Assembly (NCBI GenBank): GCA_025355105.1
Contig: JANYAE010000081.1
Span: forward strand, 62,001-126,000
DNA: 64,000 nucleotides
Direction: 5' to 3'
From: Pseudomonadota bacterium
GTDB taxonomy: Bacteria > Pseudomonadota > Gammaproteobacteria > Steroidobacterales > Steroidobacteraceae
Below, one piece after another: positions 30,908 to 38,008 of this stretch (position 1 is the stretch's first letter; the number at the start of each line of letters is the position of its first letter). Both the position numbers and the translations under genes were made by a program. The notes below the pieces were generated by a model that was not told where the DNA came from, ran no database searches, and was given only the letters and a program-made list of their open reading frames with translations.

Positions 30908-31135
30908 CTAGCCGCGCGCGGCATGAGCCGCGCAGCCGCTCGACGCCGCGAGATAGCGGTCGTGGAGCCGACACAAGCCGTCGGCACCGCGTACCGAGCC
31001 GTCCATCGAGCCGAGCGCGCTCAGACCCGGCAGGCGGGCTTCCACCTCGCGCGGCGCAGTGGCGAAGTGCTGGCACGTTCGGCAGGTGGCGGGCGTCGAG
31101 TCGCCGCGCCCGCCCGATGCGGCGATCGCGATCAC
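30908..31135 (-). CDS. Small cysteine-containing protein coupled to the YeiH-type transporter
   Basis: A 75-residue protein from GTG 31135, overlapping the transporter stop (GTGA). It has a CRTCQHF motif (CxxC), then PREVEARLPGLSALGSMDGS, VRGADGLCRLHDRYLAASSG and a last Cys near the C-terminus. The four Cys and conserved-looking DGLCxxHDRYL pattern resemble small uncharacterised proteins of gammaproteobacteria that may bind a metal; this is from memory. Translational coupling suggests a shared role with the transporter. Confidence 0.65.
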   Translation of the reverse strand: MIAIAASGGRGDSTPATCRTCQHFATAPREVEARLPGLSALGSMDGSVRGADGLCRLHDRYLAASSGCAAHAARG

Positions 31136-32535
31136 TGGCCGAGCCGCGTCCAGAAGTCGCCGAACACCTGGGTCGAGAGAACGTAGCCGAGCACGAGGTT
31201 CACGGCGACGCCGGCGCTGAAGGCCACGAAGGGACGCGCACCACCACGGATCAGGTCGCGAAAGCGGGTCGTGAGTCCGATGCTGAGGAACGTGAAGATG
31301 AAGGCCCAGACGCGCAGCACCTGCAGCGGCGCGACCAGCGTGGGCTGCACGACCTTCCTGTAGTCCGCGTAGCTGTAGCCGCTCGCGGCAATCGTCACGA
31401 TGACGGAGGCGACGAGGAAGCCGAGCACGAACTTCGGGAAGCGGCGCCAGATATCGCCGGCGTCCGGGCGAGTCGTGACGGCGGTCCGCTCCCAGCGCGT
31501 GGTGGCGACGATCGCGAGCACGAAGGCCCAGATGCCGATCCACACGTCGCGACCTATGACTTTCATCAGCGTGAAGGCCTGTACCGCCGCGTCCGGCGAG
31601 CCGTCGATGCCGGCCACGTGACCGGCGTAGCCGGCGTAGGCCTGCGCGGCCGCTAGCCCCGCGGCGTCGGCGAACTCCGAGGTGCCGATCCAGGCGCCGG
31701 CAACACCGGTCGACAGGCCGAGGTTCTTGGCGAGCAGCGGCAACAGGAAGATCGTCGCGATCGCCCACAGGATCACGATCGAGATGGCCACCGAGGTGTG
31801 CTCCTTGCGCGCGCCGACCGCGCCAGCGGTGGCGATCGCGCCGGAGACGCCGCAAACCGCGCCGCCCGTGCCGAGCGTCGCGGCGAAGCGGCGGTCGAGG
31901 CCAAGCCGCACCGCGGTGTAATAGATCACGCCGAAGGTCACCAGCGATACGATTCCCGCCTGCACGATCGCGACCGGACCGGCCCAGGCGATCAGCGCGA
32001 GGGGCACGCCGGCACCGAGCAACACGATGCCCACCTTGATGTAGAACTCGACGCGCAGTCCCGCCCCGGCCCACTTCGGCACACCGACGGTGTTTGATAC
32101 CAGCAATCCGAGTACCAGCGCGACCAGCGGCGGCTCGAGGTTGTAGCGCGCCGCCTGGTCCCACTGGCCGAGCACGTACAGCAGCAGCGCGACAACATCG
32201 AGCGCCGTGAACGAGCCGAGAAACTCGGCCACGCGAAAGCCGAGCGCGCGGACGCCGAGGCCGAAGAGCAGCGTCCAGACTGCGAACAGCGCCAGGTATT
32301 GCGTCGCATGCTCGCGCAGCTGCGCCGCCGCCTCGGCAACGGTGTGCCACTTCTGCGGCGCGATCGCCAGCCACCGGATGCTGCTGCCGGCTGCGACCAG
32401 GCCGATCGCCGCGAGCACGAGGCCGAGACCGATCCAGATCGCGAGCCAGTCTTCTTTGCCAATGAGTTCGCCGAGCGCCGACCGGCGCGTCTCGCGCACG
32501 ATCGGTAGCGGCAGGCTCTCCACTCGCTCCGACAT
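31132..32535 (-). CDS. YeiH-family putative sulfate exporter
   Basis: A 467-residue membrane protein. ATG 32535 follows CAGGAGG. About 11-12 hydrophobic helices are visible. Family hallmarks are ALVLGLLVSNTVGVPKWAGA, LRVEFYIKVGIVLLGAGVPL, GTGGAVCGVSGAIATAGAVG and FADAAGLAAAQAYAG. YeiH (UPF0324) proteins are annotated as putative sulfate exporters; the substrate is not settled by sequence. The N-terminal ~60 residues extend beyond the classical YeiH core. It is the first gene of a coupled pair with the small Cys protein. Confidence 0.88.
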   Translation of the reverse strand: MSERVESLPLPIVRETRRSALGELIGKEDWLAIWIGLGLVLAAIGLVAAGSSIRWLAIAPQKWHTVAEAAAQLREHATQYLALFAVWTLLFGLGVRALGFRVAEFLGSFTALDVVALLLYVLGQWDQAARYNLEPPLVALVLGLLVSNTVGVPKWAGAGLRVEFYIKVGIVLLGAGVPLALIAWAGPVAIVQAGIVSLVTFGVIYYTAVRLGLDRRFAATLGTGGAVCGVSGAIATAGAVGARKEHTSVAISIVILWAIATIFLLPLLAKNLGLSTGVAGAWIGTSEFADAAGLAAAQAYAGYAGHVAGIDGSPDAAVQAFTLMKVIGRDVWIGIWAFVLAIVATTRWERTAVTTRPDAGDIWRRFPKFVLGFLVASVIVTIAASGYSYADYRKVVQPTLVAPLQVLRVWAFIFTFLSIGLTTRFRDLIRGGARPFVAFSAGVAVNLVLGYVLSTQVFGDFWTRLGQ

Positions 32536-32761
32536 ACAGCCTCCTGCGTTCGGCGGCAGCGCGGTTGCTGCCTGGACTCGATCGGCAGGGCCGCGACCGG
32601 CCCTGATCGAGACGGCAGTGTGTCGTTCGCCCGGTGTCCCGCGAACTAACTTTTTGGAAGAACGACCAAACCACAACATGCCGTCGCACGCCCGGTCGCA
32701 GCCAGGCGTCCGCCGCACTATCATCGGCAGCGCGACGGCGCCGCGCCCGCGGGAGGCGCTT

Positions 32762-33168
32762 CTGGACGACCCCTTCTGGCTGTAGCGCTTCGTCACGGCC
32801 CAGGCGCCGGCGATCGGTGGAGTCGAGCCGGAGCGGCGGACCGGTCGAAAGACGAGCCGCTGGAAGTGGTACGTCTTCCCGCAGCTGGCCGGGCTCGGAT
32901 CCAGCGTGACGTCCGTGCGCTACCCGCTCGGATGGTTGGCGGAGGCGAGCGCCTAGCTCGCGCACCCAGTCCAAGGGACGCGCCGGCGCGGGTGCACGGC
33001 TATGCTGACGATGCTAAGTTCCGCTCGTCGATGACGCTGTTCGCGAGGGCGGATTCCGCGGAGCCGCAGCTTCACGAGGCGCTCGCGCGATTCCTCGTGG
33101 GCAGTTGGGATCCGGCGACGCTCGCCCGACTCGAGCGGCAGGGCGCCCGGGTGCTCAGGGCGCGAGCC
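32762..33168 (+). pseudogene. DUF1810 family gene remnant
   Basis: Pieces of a DUF1810 protein are recognisable: GRKTSRWKWYVFPQLAGLG and SSVTSVRYPLGWLAEASA, then in another frame VHGYADDAKFRSSMTLFARA and EALARFLVG with WDPATLARL. The damage is a CTG at the expected start (a GGGAGG lies upstream), TAG at 32783 (DPFWL*RF), TAG at 32954 (SA*LAHP), and loss of ~20 residues plus a frame change near 32985. No arrangement of starts yields a full protein. The 3' end, taken as about 33168, overlaps the convergent pdxH gene. Confidence 0.75.
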
Positions 33169-33790
33169 GCTCCCGCCGCCACGCAGCACCGTCGCGCCGG
33201 TAGCGCAGCCGATCGTGCAGCCGCGACGGGCGGCCCTGCCAGAACTCGTAGCTGTCGGGCACGACGCGGTAGCCGCCCCAATGCGGCGGTCGCGGCGGGC
33301 TCAGCATGAAGCGCGCGGCGTACCTGGCCGCCTGGGCCACCAGTACGGCGCGCGAGCCAATCACCTCGCTCTGCGGTGAGGCCCAGGCGCCGATCCTCGA
33401 ATCGAGCGGCCGCGAGGCGAAATATTCGTCCGACTCGGTCGCCGCCGTGTGCTCGGCGCGTCCCTCGATCCGCACGACGCGCTCGAGCTCGGCCCAGTGA
33501 AACTGCAGCGCCAGCCACGGGTTGTGTTCGAGCTCGCGGCCCTTGCGGCTGTGGTAGTTCGTGTACCAGACGAAGCCGCGCTCATCGCAGCCTTTGAGGA
33601 GCACGATGCGGGTCGATGGTCGCTGGTCGGCGCCGACCGTCGCGACCGTCATCGCGTTGGGATCCGGTAGCTCGCCACTCACCGCTTGTTCGAGCCAGTG
33701 TCGAAAGAGCGCGAGCGGGTCAGCCGCGCAATGGCTCTCGTCCAGCGCGTCGCGCTCGTACGATCGGCGAAGTTCCGCGAGTCGGTCCAT
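33155..33790 (-). CDS. pdxH: Pyridoxamine 5'-phosphate oxidase
   Basis: A 211-residue FMN enzyme of normal family length that oxidises PNP/PMP to pyridoxal 5'-phosphate in the cytoplasm. Motifs: [86 protein letters not shown] and the C-terminal [18 protein letters not shown] with RERLAP. ATG 33790 fits the family N-terminus; the frame is open to 33805 but without a better start. It is monocistronic here. Confidence 0.96.
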   Translation of the reverse strand: MDRLAELRRSYERDALDESHCAADPLALFRHWLEQAVSGELPDPNAMTVATVGADQRPSTRIVLLKGCDERGFVWYTNYHSRKGRELEHNPWLALQFHWAELERVVRIEGRAEHTAATESDEYFASRPLDSRIGAWASPQSEVIGSRAVLVAQAARYAARFMLSPPRPPHWGGYRVVPDSYEFWQGRPSRLHDRLRYRRDGAAWRRERLAP

Positions 33791-34158
33791 CACGCGCGCC
33801 TGCAACCGGTGGGCGCCATTCTAGCGTCGCGTGGCACCGATGACGCACTGCGATCAGCGCAACCGCGGGCGGCGCTGTCGCGCCTGCCGGTCGCAGGGGT
33901 CTCGGTTTGCCGCAGCGCGGTCGCCGCGCTCGGGTTGCCCCTTGCACGCGACGTGTCCGGGCTGCACAGGCGCCCGCCACGAATCCATCACCACGCGACG
34001 CTCGCCCGATGAATCGTCGCGACGGCAATCGGCGCGACGACGTTGCGGGAGGGCGAATCGATCGGGCCCGCGCTGACGATCCTGGCGGGCTTTGCGCTCT
34101 TCGGAGTTACGCTCTGGGCGCTGCGACGTCGCCATGCCGCCGCGGGACGGCGTCCGGG
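33791..34158. other. Intergenic region with a possible membrane-peptide remnant
   Basis: About 370 bp between pdxH and the CZB gene. On the plus strand one frame (34012-34162) reads GPALTILAGFALFGVTLWAL followed by RRR and a Gly/Arg tail ending at TAG 34160, which looks like a single-span membrane peptide. The frame begins right after a TGA and has only TTG 34051 as a start. It may be a decayed or frameshifted small gene. Confidence 0.3.
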
Positions 34159-34503
34159 TTAGCCGCAGAGTTTTCGTGCGGCCGCGATGGCGGCGACGGT
34201 CTCCTGGCTCTGCGCCTGGAACGGTCCACTGAGCAGCTTCTCGGCGTCCACGGGCTTGCCGGCGTTCACGGCGGCTGCCACCTGGCCGGCCGCGGCGTGA
34301 AAGGCGCGGTGCGCGCTGACCACCTTCTGGAACTCGGGCTTCGCACCGAAACGAGCGCGGCCTTCGCCGCTCAGCCATTGGCCGAGTTCGCACCTCGTGT
34401 CGAGCGCGATCGACGAGGAGTCGAGCGTGTCGCCGCGCGAAATCGCGGCCTTCAGCTTGACGCGCCACTGCGTGTGGGAATCGATCGCAGCGCCAAGGTC
34501 CAT
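34159..34503 (-). CDS. Stand-alone CZB (chemoreceptor zinc-binding) domain protein
   Basis: A 114-residue protein consisting of a single CZB domain. Zinc ligand candidates follow the 3His/1Cys pattern: His in DSHTQWRVKLKAAI, Cys in DTRCELGQWLSGEG, and two His in SAHRAFHAAAGQV. CZB domains sense zinc and hypochlorous acid in chemoreceptors and diguanylate cyclases; here no output domain is attached, so it may act in trans or buffer zinc. ATG 34503 is chosen. Neighbours give no clear partner. Confidence 0.88.
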   Translation of the reverse strand: MDLGAAIDSHTQWRVKLKAAISRGDTLDSSSIALDTRCELGQWLSGEGRARFGAKPEFQKVVSAHRAFHAAAGQVAAAVNAGKPVDAEKLLSGPFQAQSQETVAAIAAARKLCG

Positions 34504-34643
34504 AACGGCGTCCTCTGCTCTTTCACGATAGGAGCAGCCGTTATAGCGGTTATCGCCGCGAAATCTTAAGGTCCCACCGCCGCCGTCGGGCGATCGAGAA
34601 TCATTCCGCTCGGTGCGAGGCGCAGCGCGCCGAGTCGTCGGAG

Positions 34644-35066
34644 TCAGTGGTCCCGGTCGCCGTGGTCGTGGTCCTTGTTGTGCCCTTCATGGCGGCCGCG
34701 GTCATGGTCCTCGTCCCTGTCCCGGTCATGCTCGCCATGACGGTGGCGTGCCACGTACTCGTTGTTGTACCAGTCGTCGCGGACGAAGTAGACCGGGCGG
34801 CCGCAGGCGTTGTACTCGCGGCAGTGCTTCTTCCAGTGCTTCTCGTGCCCCGGCGGCACGTGCAGGTAGATCGGCGCCACGTCCCGGTATTCAGGAGCGC
34901 GCTCGATGACCACCGGTCGTCCGTAGACGAGCGGCGGCGGCACGTTGCCGATGTCGATCTGGCCGAAGAAGCCAGGCTGCCCGACGCTGATCGACACTGC
35001 GACGTCGCCGGCGATTGCCGGGGCACAGAGCGCCATGAGCGCCGTGACCAACAGGATCTTCTTCAT
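34644..35066 (-). CDS. Secreted His/Asp-rich protein
   Basis: A 140-residue protein. ATG 35066 has GGAG 8 nt upstream; ATG 35072 is also in frame. The signal peptide ends near MALCAPAIAG. The mature part has ISVGQPGFFGQIDIGNVPPP, PIYLHVPPGHEKHWKKHCRE and YFVRDDWYNNEYVARH, then a tail of ~35 residues nearly all His, Asp, Arg and Glu (for example HGEHDRDRDEDHDRG). This resembles a common proteobacterial periplasmic family. The tail is likely metal binding. Three 11-bp direct repeats lie 40-72 nt upstream of its start. Confidence 0.8.
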   Translation of the reverse strand: MKKILLVTALMALCAPAIAGDVAVSISVGQPGFFGQIDIGNVPPPLVYGRPVVIERAPEYRDVAPIYLHVPPGHEKHWKKHCREYNACGRPVYFVRDDWYNNEYVARHRHGEHDRDRDEDHDRGRHEGHNKDHDHGDRDH

Positions 35067-35105
35067 GCGCATTGCTCCAGCGTCGATGGTCTTCACCCTA
35101 TCGAC

Positions 35106-35138
35106 CGGCCGCTGAACGGCCGCTGAACGGCCGCTGAA
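35106..35138. repeat. Three tandem 11-bp direct repeats
   Basis: CGGCCGCTGAA occurs three times in perfect tandem (35106-35116, 35117-35127, 35128-35138), a GCTGAAC core every 11 bp. One-turn phasing is the layout used by OmpR/PhoB-family regulators. The repeats sit upstream of the His/Asp-rich gene, so a regulatory role is plausible. Confidence 0.6.
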
Positions 35139-35173
35139 CCGGAGCCGCCGTCGGTGGCCCACGCTGCGGTGCA

Positions 35174-35389
35174 TCAGTTTGGACGGCTCAGCCGGGGGGG
35201 CCGGCAGTACAATGCGGTCGCCGAGCCGGATGCCGCTGCGCCAGCCGGGGAGCAGGCGCTCGTTCTGGACTTGGGTCTCGATGTCCCCGAATTTGAGCAG
35301 GCGCCCCTCGGTCGTGTAGCTCGCTGGCCGGATGACCGCCCGGCGACCGCCGCGATCGCTATCGCGGCAATGATGGGCTGGATGCGCAT
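35174..35389 (-). pseudogene. Possible frameshifted small secreted protein
   Basis: From ATG 35389 a signal-like MRIQPIIAAIAIAAVAG is followed, after a one-base shift near 35340, by VIRPASYTTEGRLLKFGDIE and NERLLPGWRSGIRLGDRIVL. A run of seven G (plus strand) near 35194 then separates this frame from a short ending PRLSRPN with TGA. The joined product would be about 70 residues. I do not recognise a family, and the homopolymer makes sequencing error possible. Confidence 0.35.
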
Positions 35390-35626
35390 CGCAGCGGGAG
35401 AGCGAAGGGCGGCCCACGAGGTGCCGCACCCCGGAGAGTGCCCATCCCGCAGTCGAGCAGTCGGCGCGTCGCGGCGGGTCGGCCCCCGGGTGCGCGCAAC
35501 CCCGGCGCCCGGCATGCGACTGTCCTTCGGCCGTTGACTTCAATAGAGTCCACCTTGGAACCCGGCCGGGCGCATGCGGACCGGTGGCCAGGGCCGGCCG
35601 GAACCCGAGCGAGGAGCATCGCCAGG

Positions 35627-36067
35627 ATGGGTGACGTTGCCAGTCTCGTGAGCGGTGCTTTGCGCCACAAGCTGACCGAACATGGCGCGGGTTCCCTGAG
35701 CCGTGTGGAATGGCAGCTGCTGCGCGTCAGCACGTTGCTGCACGCGCTCGACGACCAGTCGCTCGAGCGTCTGCTCCGTGACGCGCCATTGGCCGAGGTG
35801 ACCGGTATCGCCGATGGGCTAGAGGCGATCGGCGCACCGCAGGCCTCGACGCTCGTGCACTACACTGCGCGCGAGATCGGCGCGTCGAACGCCCCGGGTT
35901 TCGGCTCCGAGCGCGAGTTCGCGATCACCGAGATCGCCGAACGGTTGGTCGAGGCGTTGGCGCCGATGCGTGCTGGCGTCGAGGCGCAGCTCCTCGAATT
36001 CGCGTTCAGGCAGCCGGAGCTCATGCCGGAAGACGCGGCGCCGCCGCCGGCGCGGGCCGCCGACTAG
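35627..36067 (+). CDS. Hypothetical protein
   Basis: A 146-residue, probably cytoplasmic, helical acidic protein from ATG 35627 with GAGGAG upstream (spacing is long). Segments: LSRVEWQLLRVSTLLHALDD, GLEAIGAPQASTLVHYTARE and AITEIAERLVEALAPMRAG. The middle part is weakly reminiscent of DMP19/DUF4375 proteins, but I would not assign it. It is convergent with the ketopantoate-reductase-like gene. Confidence 0.7.
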   Translation: MGDVASLVSGALRHKLTEHGAGSLSRVEWQLLRVSTLLHALDDQSLERLLRDAPLAEVTGIADGLEAIGAPQASTLVHYTAREIGASNAPGFGSEREFAITEIAERLVEALAPMRAGVEAQLLEFAFRQPELMPEDAAPPPARAAD

Positions 36068-36079
36068 CGGCACCCAGGA

Positions 36080-37018
36080 TCAGCGCGCGGTCGCGGCGAG
36101 CCGCGCCCGTCGCGCCTCGTACGCCGCGACATGCAGGTACGCGACCCGCAGCAGCGACGGCGAGCGCTCAGGACGCGAGCCGCGACGCAGCAGGTCGGCC
36201 AGCACGTGGTCGGCTTCGGTCGGCCCGCCGCGCTCGATGTCGCGCAGCATCGAGGCGGCGAACGCGGAACCGGGTGTCGTCAGCAGGGCCACGTTGCGGC
36301 GACGAGGCGCCGCGCGCAGCGCGAATCCATGCTCGCGTGCGATCTCGTCGCATTCATCGAGCAAGGCGATCGCGAGGTCAGCGCCGCCGGTGGCGACGAT
36401 ATCGCCGATGTTGGTGCGCATCAGGCACGTGATGCCGGCGAGCGTCGAGATCAGGACCCACTTCTCCCACATCTCGTGCAGGATCGCGGTGCTGAGGCGC
36501 GATTCGAAGCGGGTGCCGGCGAAGGCCTCCTCGATCGCGGTGACGCGCTGCGACCGCGCTCCGTCGCGCTCGCCGAAGGAGATGAAGTGCGCGTCGTTGA
36601 GGTGCTCGATGTGGCCGCCTTCGCCCAGCGCGGCGGAGATGACGCACTGACCGCCGAGCACCGTGCCCTGGCCGAAGCGCTGCTCGAGGAGATCGAGGTG
36701 CCGCATGCCGTTGAGGAGTGGCAAGATCACCGTCTCCGGTCCGACCGCCGGCGCGACCGAGCGGATCGCATCCTCCAGGTCGTAGGCCTTGCAGCTGAGG
36801 AGCACGACGTCGAAGCGCTTGCTGAGGCCGTCGGCCGCGACGGTCGGCGGCCGGAGGTGGCGGTAGTCCCCGGTGGCGCTGTGGATCGTGAGCCCGCTCG
36901 CCGCGAGTTCAGCCGCACGCCGCGGGCGCACCAGGAACGTCACGTCGCGCCCGGCCTCGAGCAGTCGCCCGCCGAAGTAGCCGCCGATCGCGCCGGCACC
37001 GACGATGAGAATGCGCAT
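36080..37018 (-). CDS. 2-dehydropantoate 2-reductase family protein
   Basis: A 312-residue NADPH-dependent reductase. The Rossmann motif ILIVGAGAIGGYFGGRLLEA is at the N-terminus. VVLLSCKAYDLEDAI and VILPLLNGMRHLDLLEQRFG belong to the N-domain. The catalytic Lys is in EMWEKWVLISTLAGITCL, and the C-domain helical part includes GSAFAASMLRDIERGGPTEA with a conserved acidic residue. The family (ApbA/PanE) makes pantoate for coenzyme A, but genomes often carry extra paralogues of unknown substrate. No pantothenate genes are adjacent, so PanE itself is not proven. Confidence 0.9.
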   Translation of the reverse strand: MRILIVGAGAIGGYFGGRLLEAGRDVTFLVRPRRAAELAASGLTIHSATGDYRHLRPPTVAADGLSKRFDVVLLSCKAYDLEDAIRSVAPAVGPETVILPLLNGMRHLDLLEQRFGQGTVLGGQCVISAALGEGGHIEHLNDAHFISFGERDGARSQRVTAIEEAFAGTRFESRLSTAILHEMWEKWVLISTLAGITCLMRTNIGDIVATGGADLAIALLDECDEIAREHGFALRAAPRRRNVALLTTPGSAFAASMLRDIERGGPTEADHVLADLLRRGSRPERSPSLLRVAYLHVAAYEARRARLAATAR

Positions 37019-37339
37019 CTACGGACTCCCGAAAGTCGTTCGGGGCGAAGCGCCGCCTGGCTTGCACGGCCGGTACCGCCCGGCCCCATAATATAGGCGC
37101 TCGTGACGGGGCGAACCCGCCCGGCGCAGCCTGCGCCCGCGGCGACCGGCAGGCGGGCTGGCTGTGGCGCCTGTCGCTTCCCCCTGCGCACTTCGCGGCG
37201 CGCTATTTGCGGCTGCGAGCGGTCGGCTCGCGGAACCGTGGCCAGCGCGGTTAGTCTCACTCCTCGGCCCGCTGCGGCCTGGGCAGGTTGTCAGGCGGCG
37301 GCTGTCAGGGCATGGCGGCGATCAGGAAGGAGGAACGAG
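37019..37339. other. Divergent intergenic region
   Basis: About 320 bp. On the minus strand CCTATATTATGG (37086-37097) offers a TATATT-like -10 element for the reductase gene; no good -35 is visible. Nothing else stands out. Confidence 0.4.
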
Positions 37340-37684
37340 ATGATCAAACGCACAGCAGCGGTGGCAACCGTCGTCGTTGGCGTGTTGCTGGCGGTGGCGC
37401 TGCCGGTCGGTGCGCGCGCGATGAGCGCGGAGCCGGGCGCGGCGGCGGCGCCAGCCGCGTCCGGCGGCGGCGAAACGCTGAAGGAAGACGCCAAGGACGT
37501 GGGTCGCAGCGTCAAGAAGACGGCGAAGAAGGTGGGCCACGAGACCGCGCACGGTGTTCGTAAGGCTGCCAAGGCCACGGCGCATGGCGTCAGCAAGGCT
37601 GGGCACGCGATCGAGCGTGCCGCCGAAAAGACCGAGGCGAAACTCGACAGGTCCGAGGCGGCCTCGAAGAACGCGCCGAAGTGA
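37340..37684 (+). CDS. Secreted Lys/Ala-rich protein, histone-H1-like composition
   Basis: A 114-residue protein from ATG 37340 with AAGGAGG upstream. A signal peptide (VVVGVLLAVALPVGARA) is followed by an Ala/Gly stretch. The mature part is dominated by short Lys/Ala/His-rich heptad-like repeats (KDVGRSVKKTAKKVGHETAH, GVRKAAKATAHGVSKAGHAI). The composition recalls histone-H1-like or LEA-like proteins, but export argues for an envelope role. A strong hairpin follows the stop. Confidence 0.75.
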   Translation: MIKRTAAVATVVVGVLLAVALPVGARAMSAEPGAAAAPAASGGGETLKEDAKDVGRSVKKTAKKVGHETAHGVRKAAKATAHGVSKAGHAIERAAEKTEAKLDRSEAASKNAPK

Positions 37685-37693
37685 CCGGCGGCG

Positions 37694-37716
37694 GGCGGCG
37701 CACCTGGTGCGCCGCC
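37694..37716 (+). terminator. Hairpin after the Lys/Ala-rich gene
   Basis: GGCGGCGCACC and GGTGCGCCGCC form a perfect 11-bp inverted repeat around a single T, 10 nt after the stop codon. No T-run follows. Termination is inferred from position. Confidence 0.55.
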
Positions 37717-38008
37717 TGCGTCAGCACCGCGCATGGACCGGCACTCGGCGTGGCGTCGGGACGGGCGCCGATCGAATGCGGATCGCGCGGCACTGCGAGC
37801 GGCGCGCTCTGCGACCCGACCTCGCGCGGTCTCGCAAGCGCCGCACCGCTGCGCGTGCCGCAGTGGTGTCGTCCACCCCGGCACGCTGCCGAACGAATAC
37901 GACGCCGAGCCACGTCGCGGCCACACCAGCGTCCCGCGCGGCAGGCGTATTGCCGCTTCGCGGGCTGCCCGTAGTACCCTCGGGCACCGGCCGCCACAGG
38001 AGCCTGCC
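37717..38008. other. Intergenic region before the clostripain-like gene
   Basis: About 290 bp. The frame of the protease gene is open through it, but the residues are Arg-rich and no ATG with a ribosome site occurs. The protease start at TTG 38009 is therefore preferred, and this region presumably holds its promoter. Confidence 0.4.

Noticed and set aside
30908-32974. 688-codon minus-strand open frame
   Set aside because: Only its last 75 codons (the small Cys protein) look real; the rest is a shadow of the YeiH-type transporter gene.
33907-34569. 220-codon plus-strand open frame across the CZB gene
   Set aside because: Antisense to a clear CZB domain; low-complexity N-terminus.
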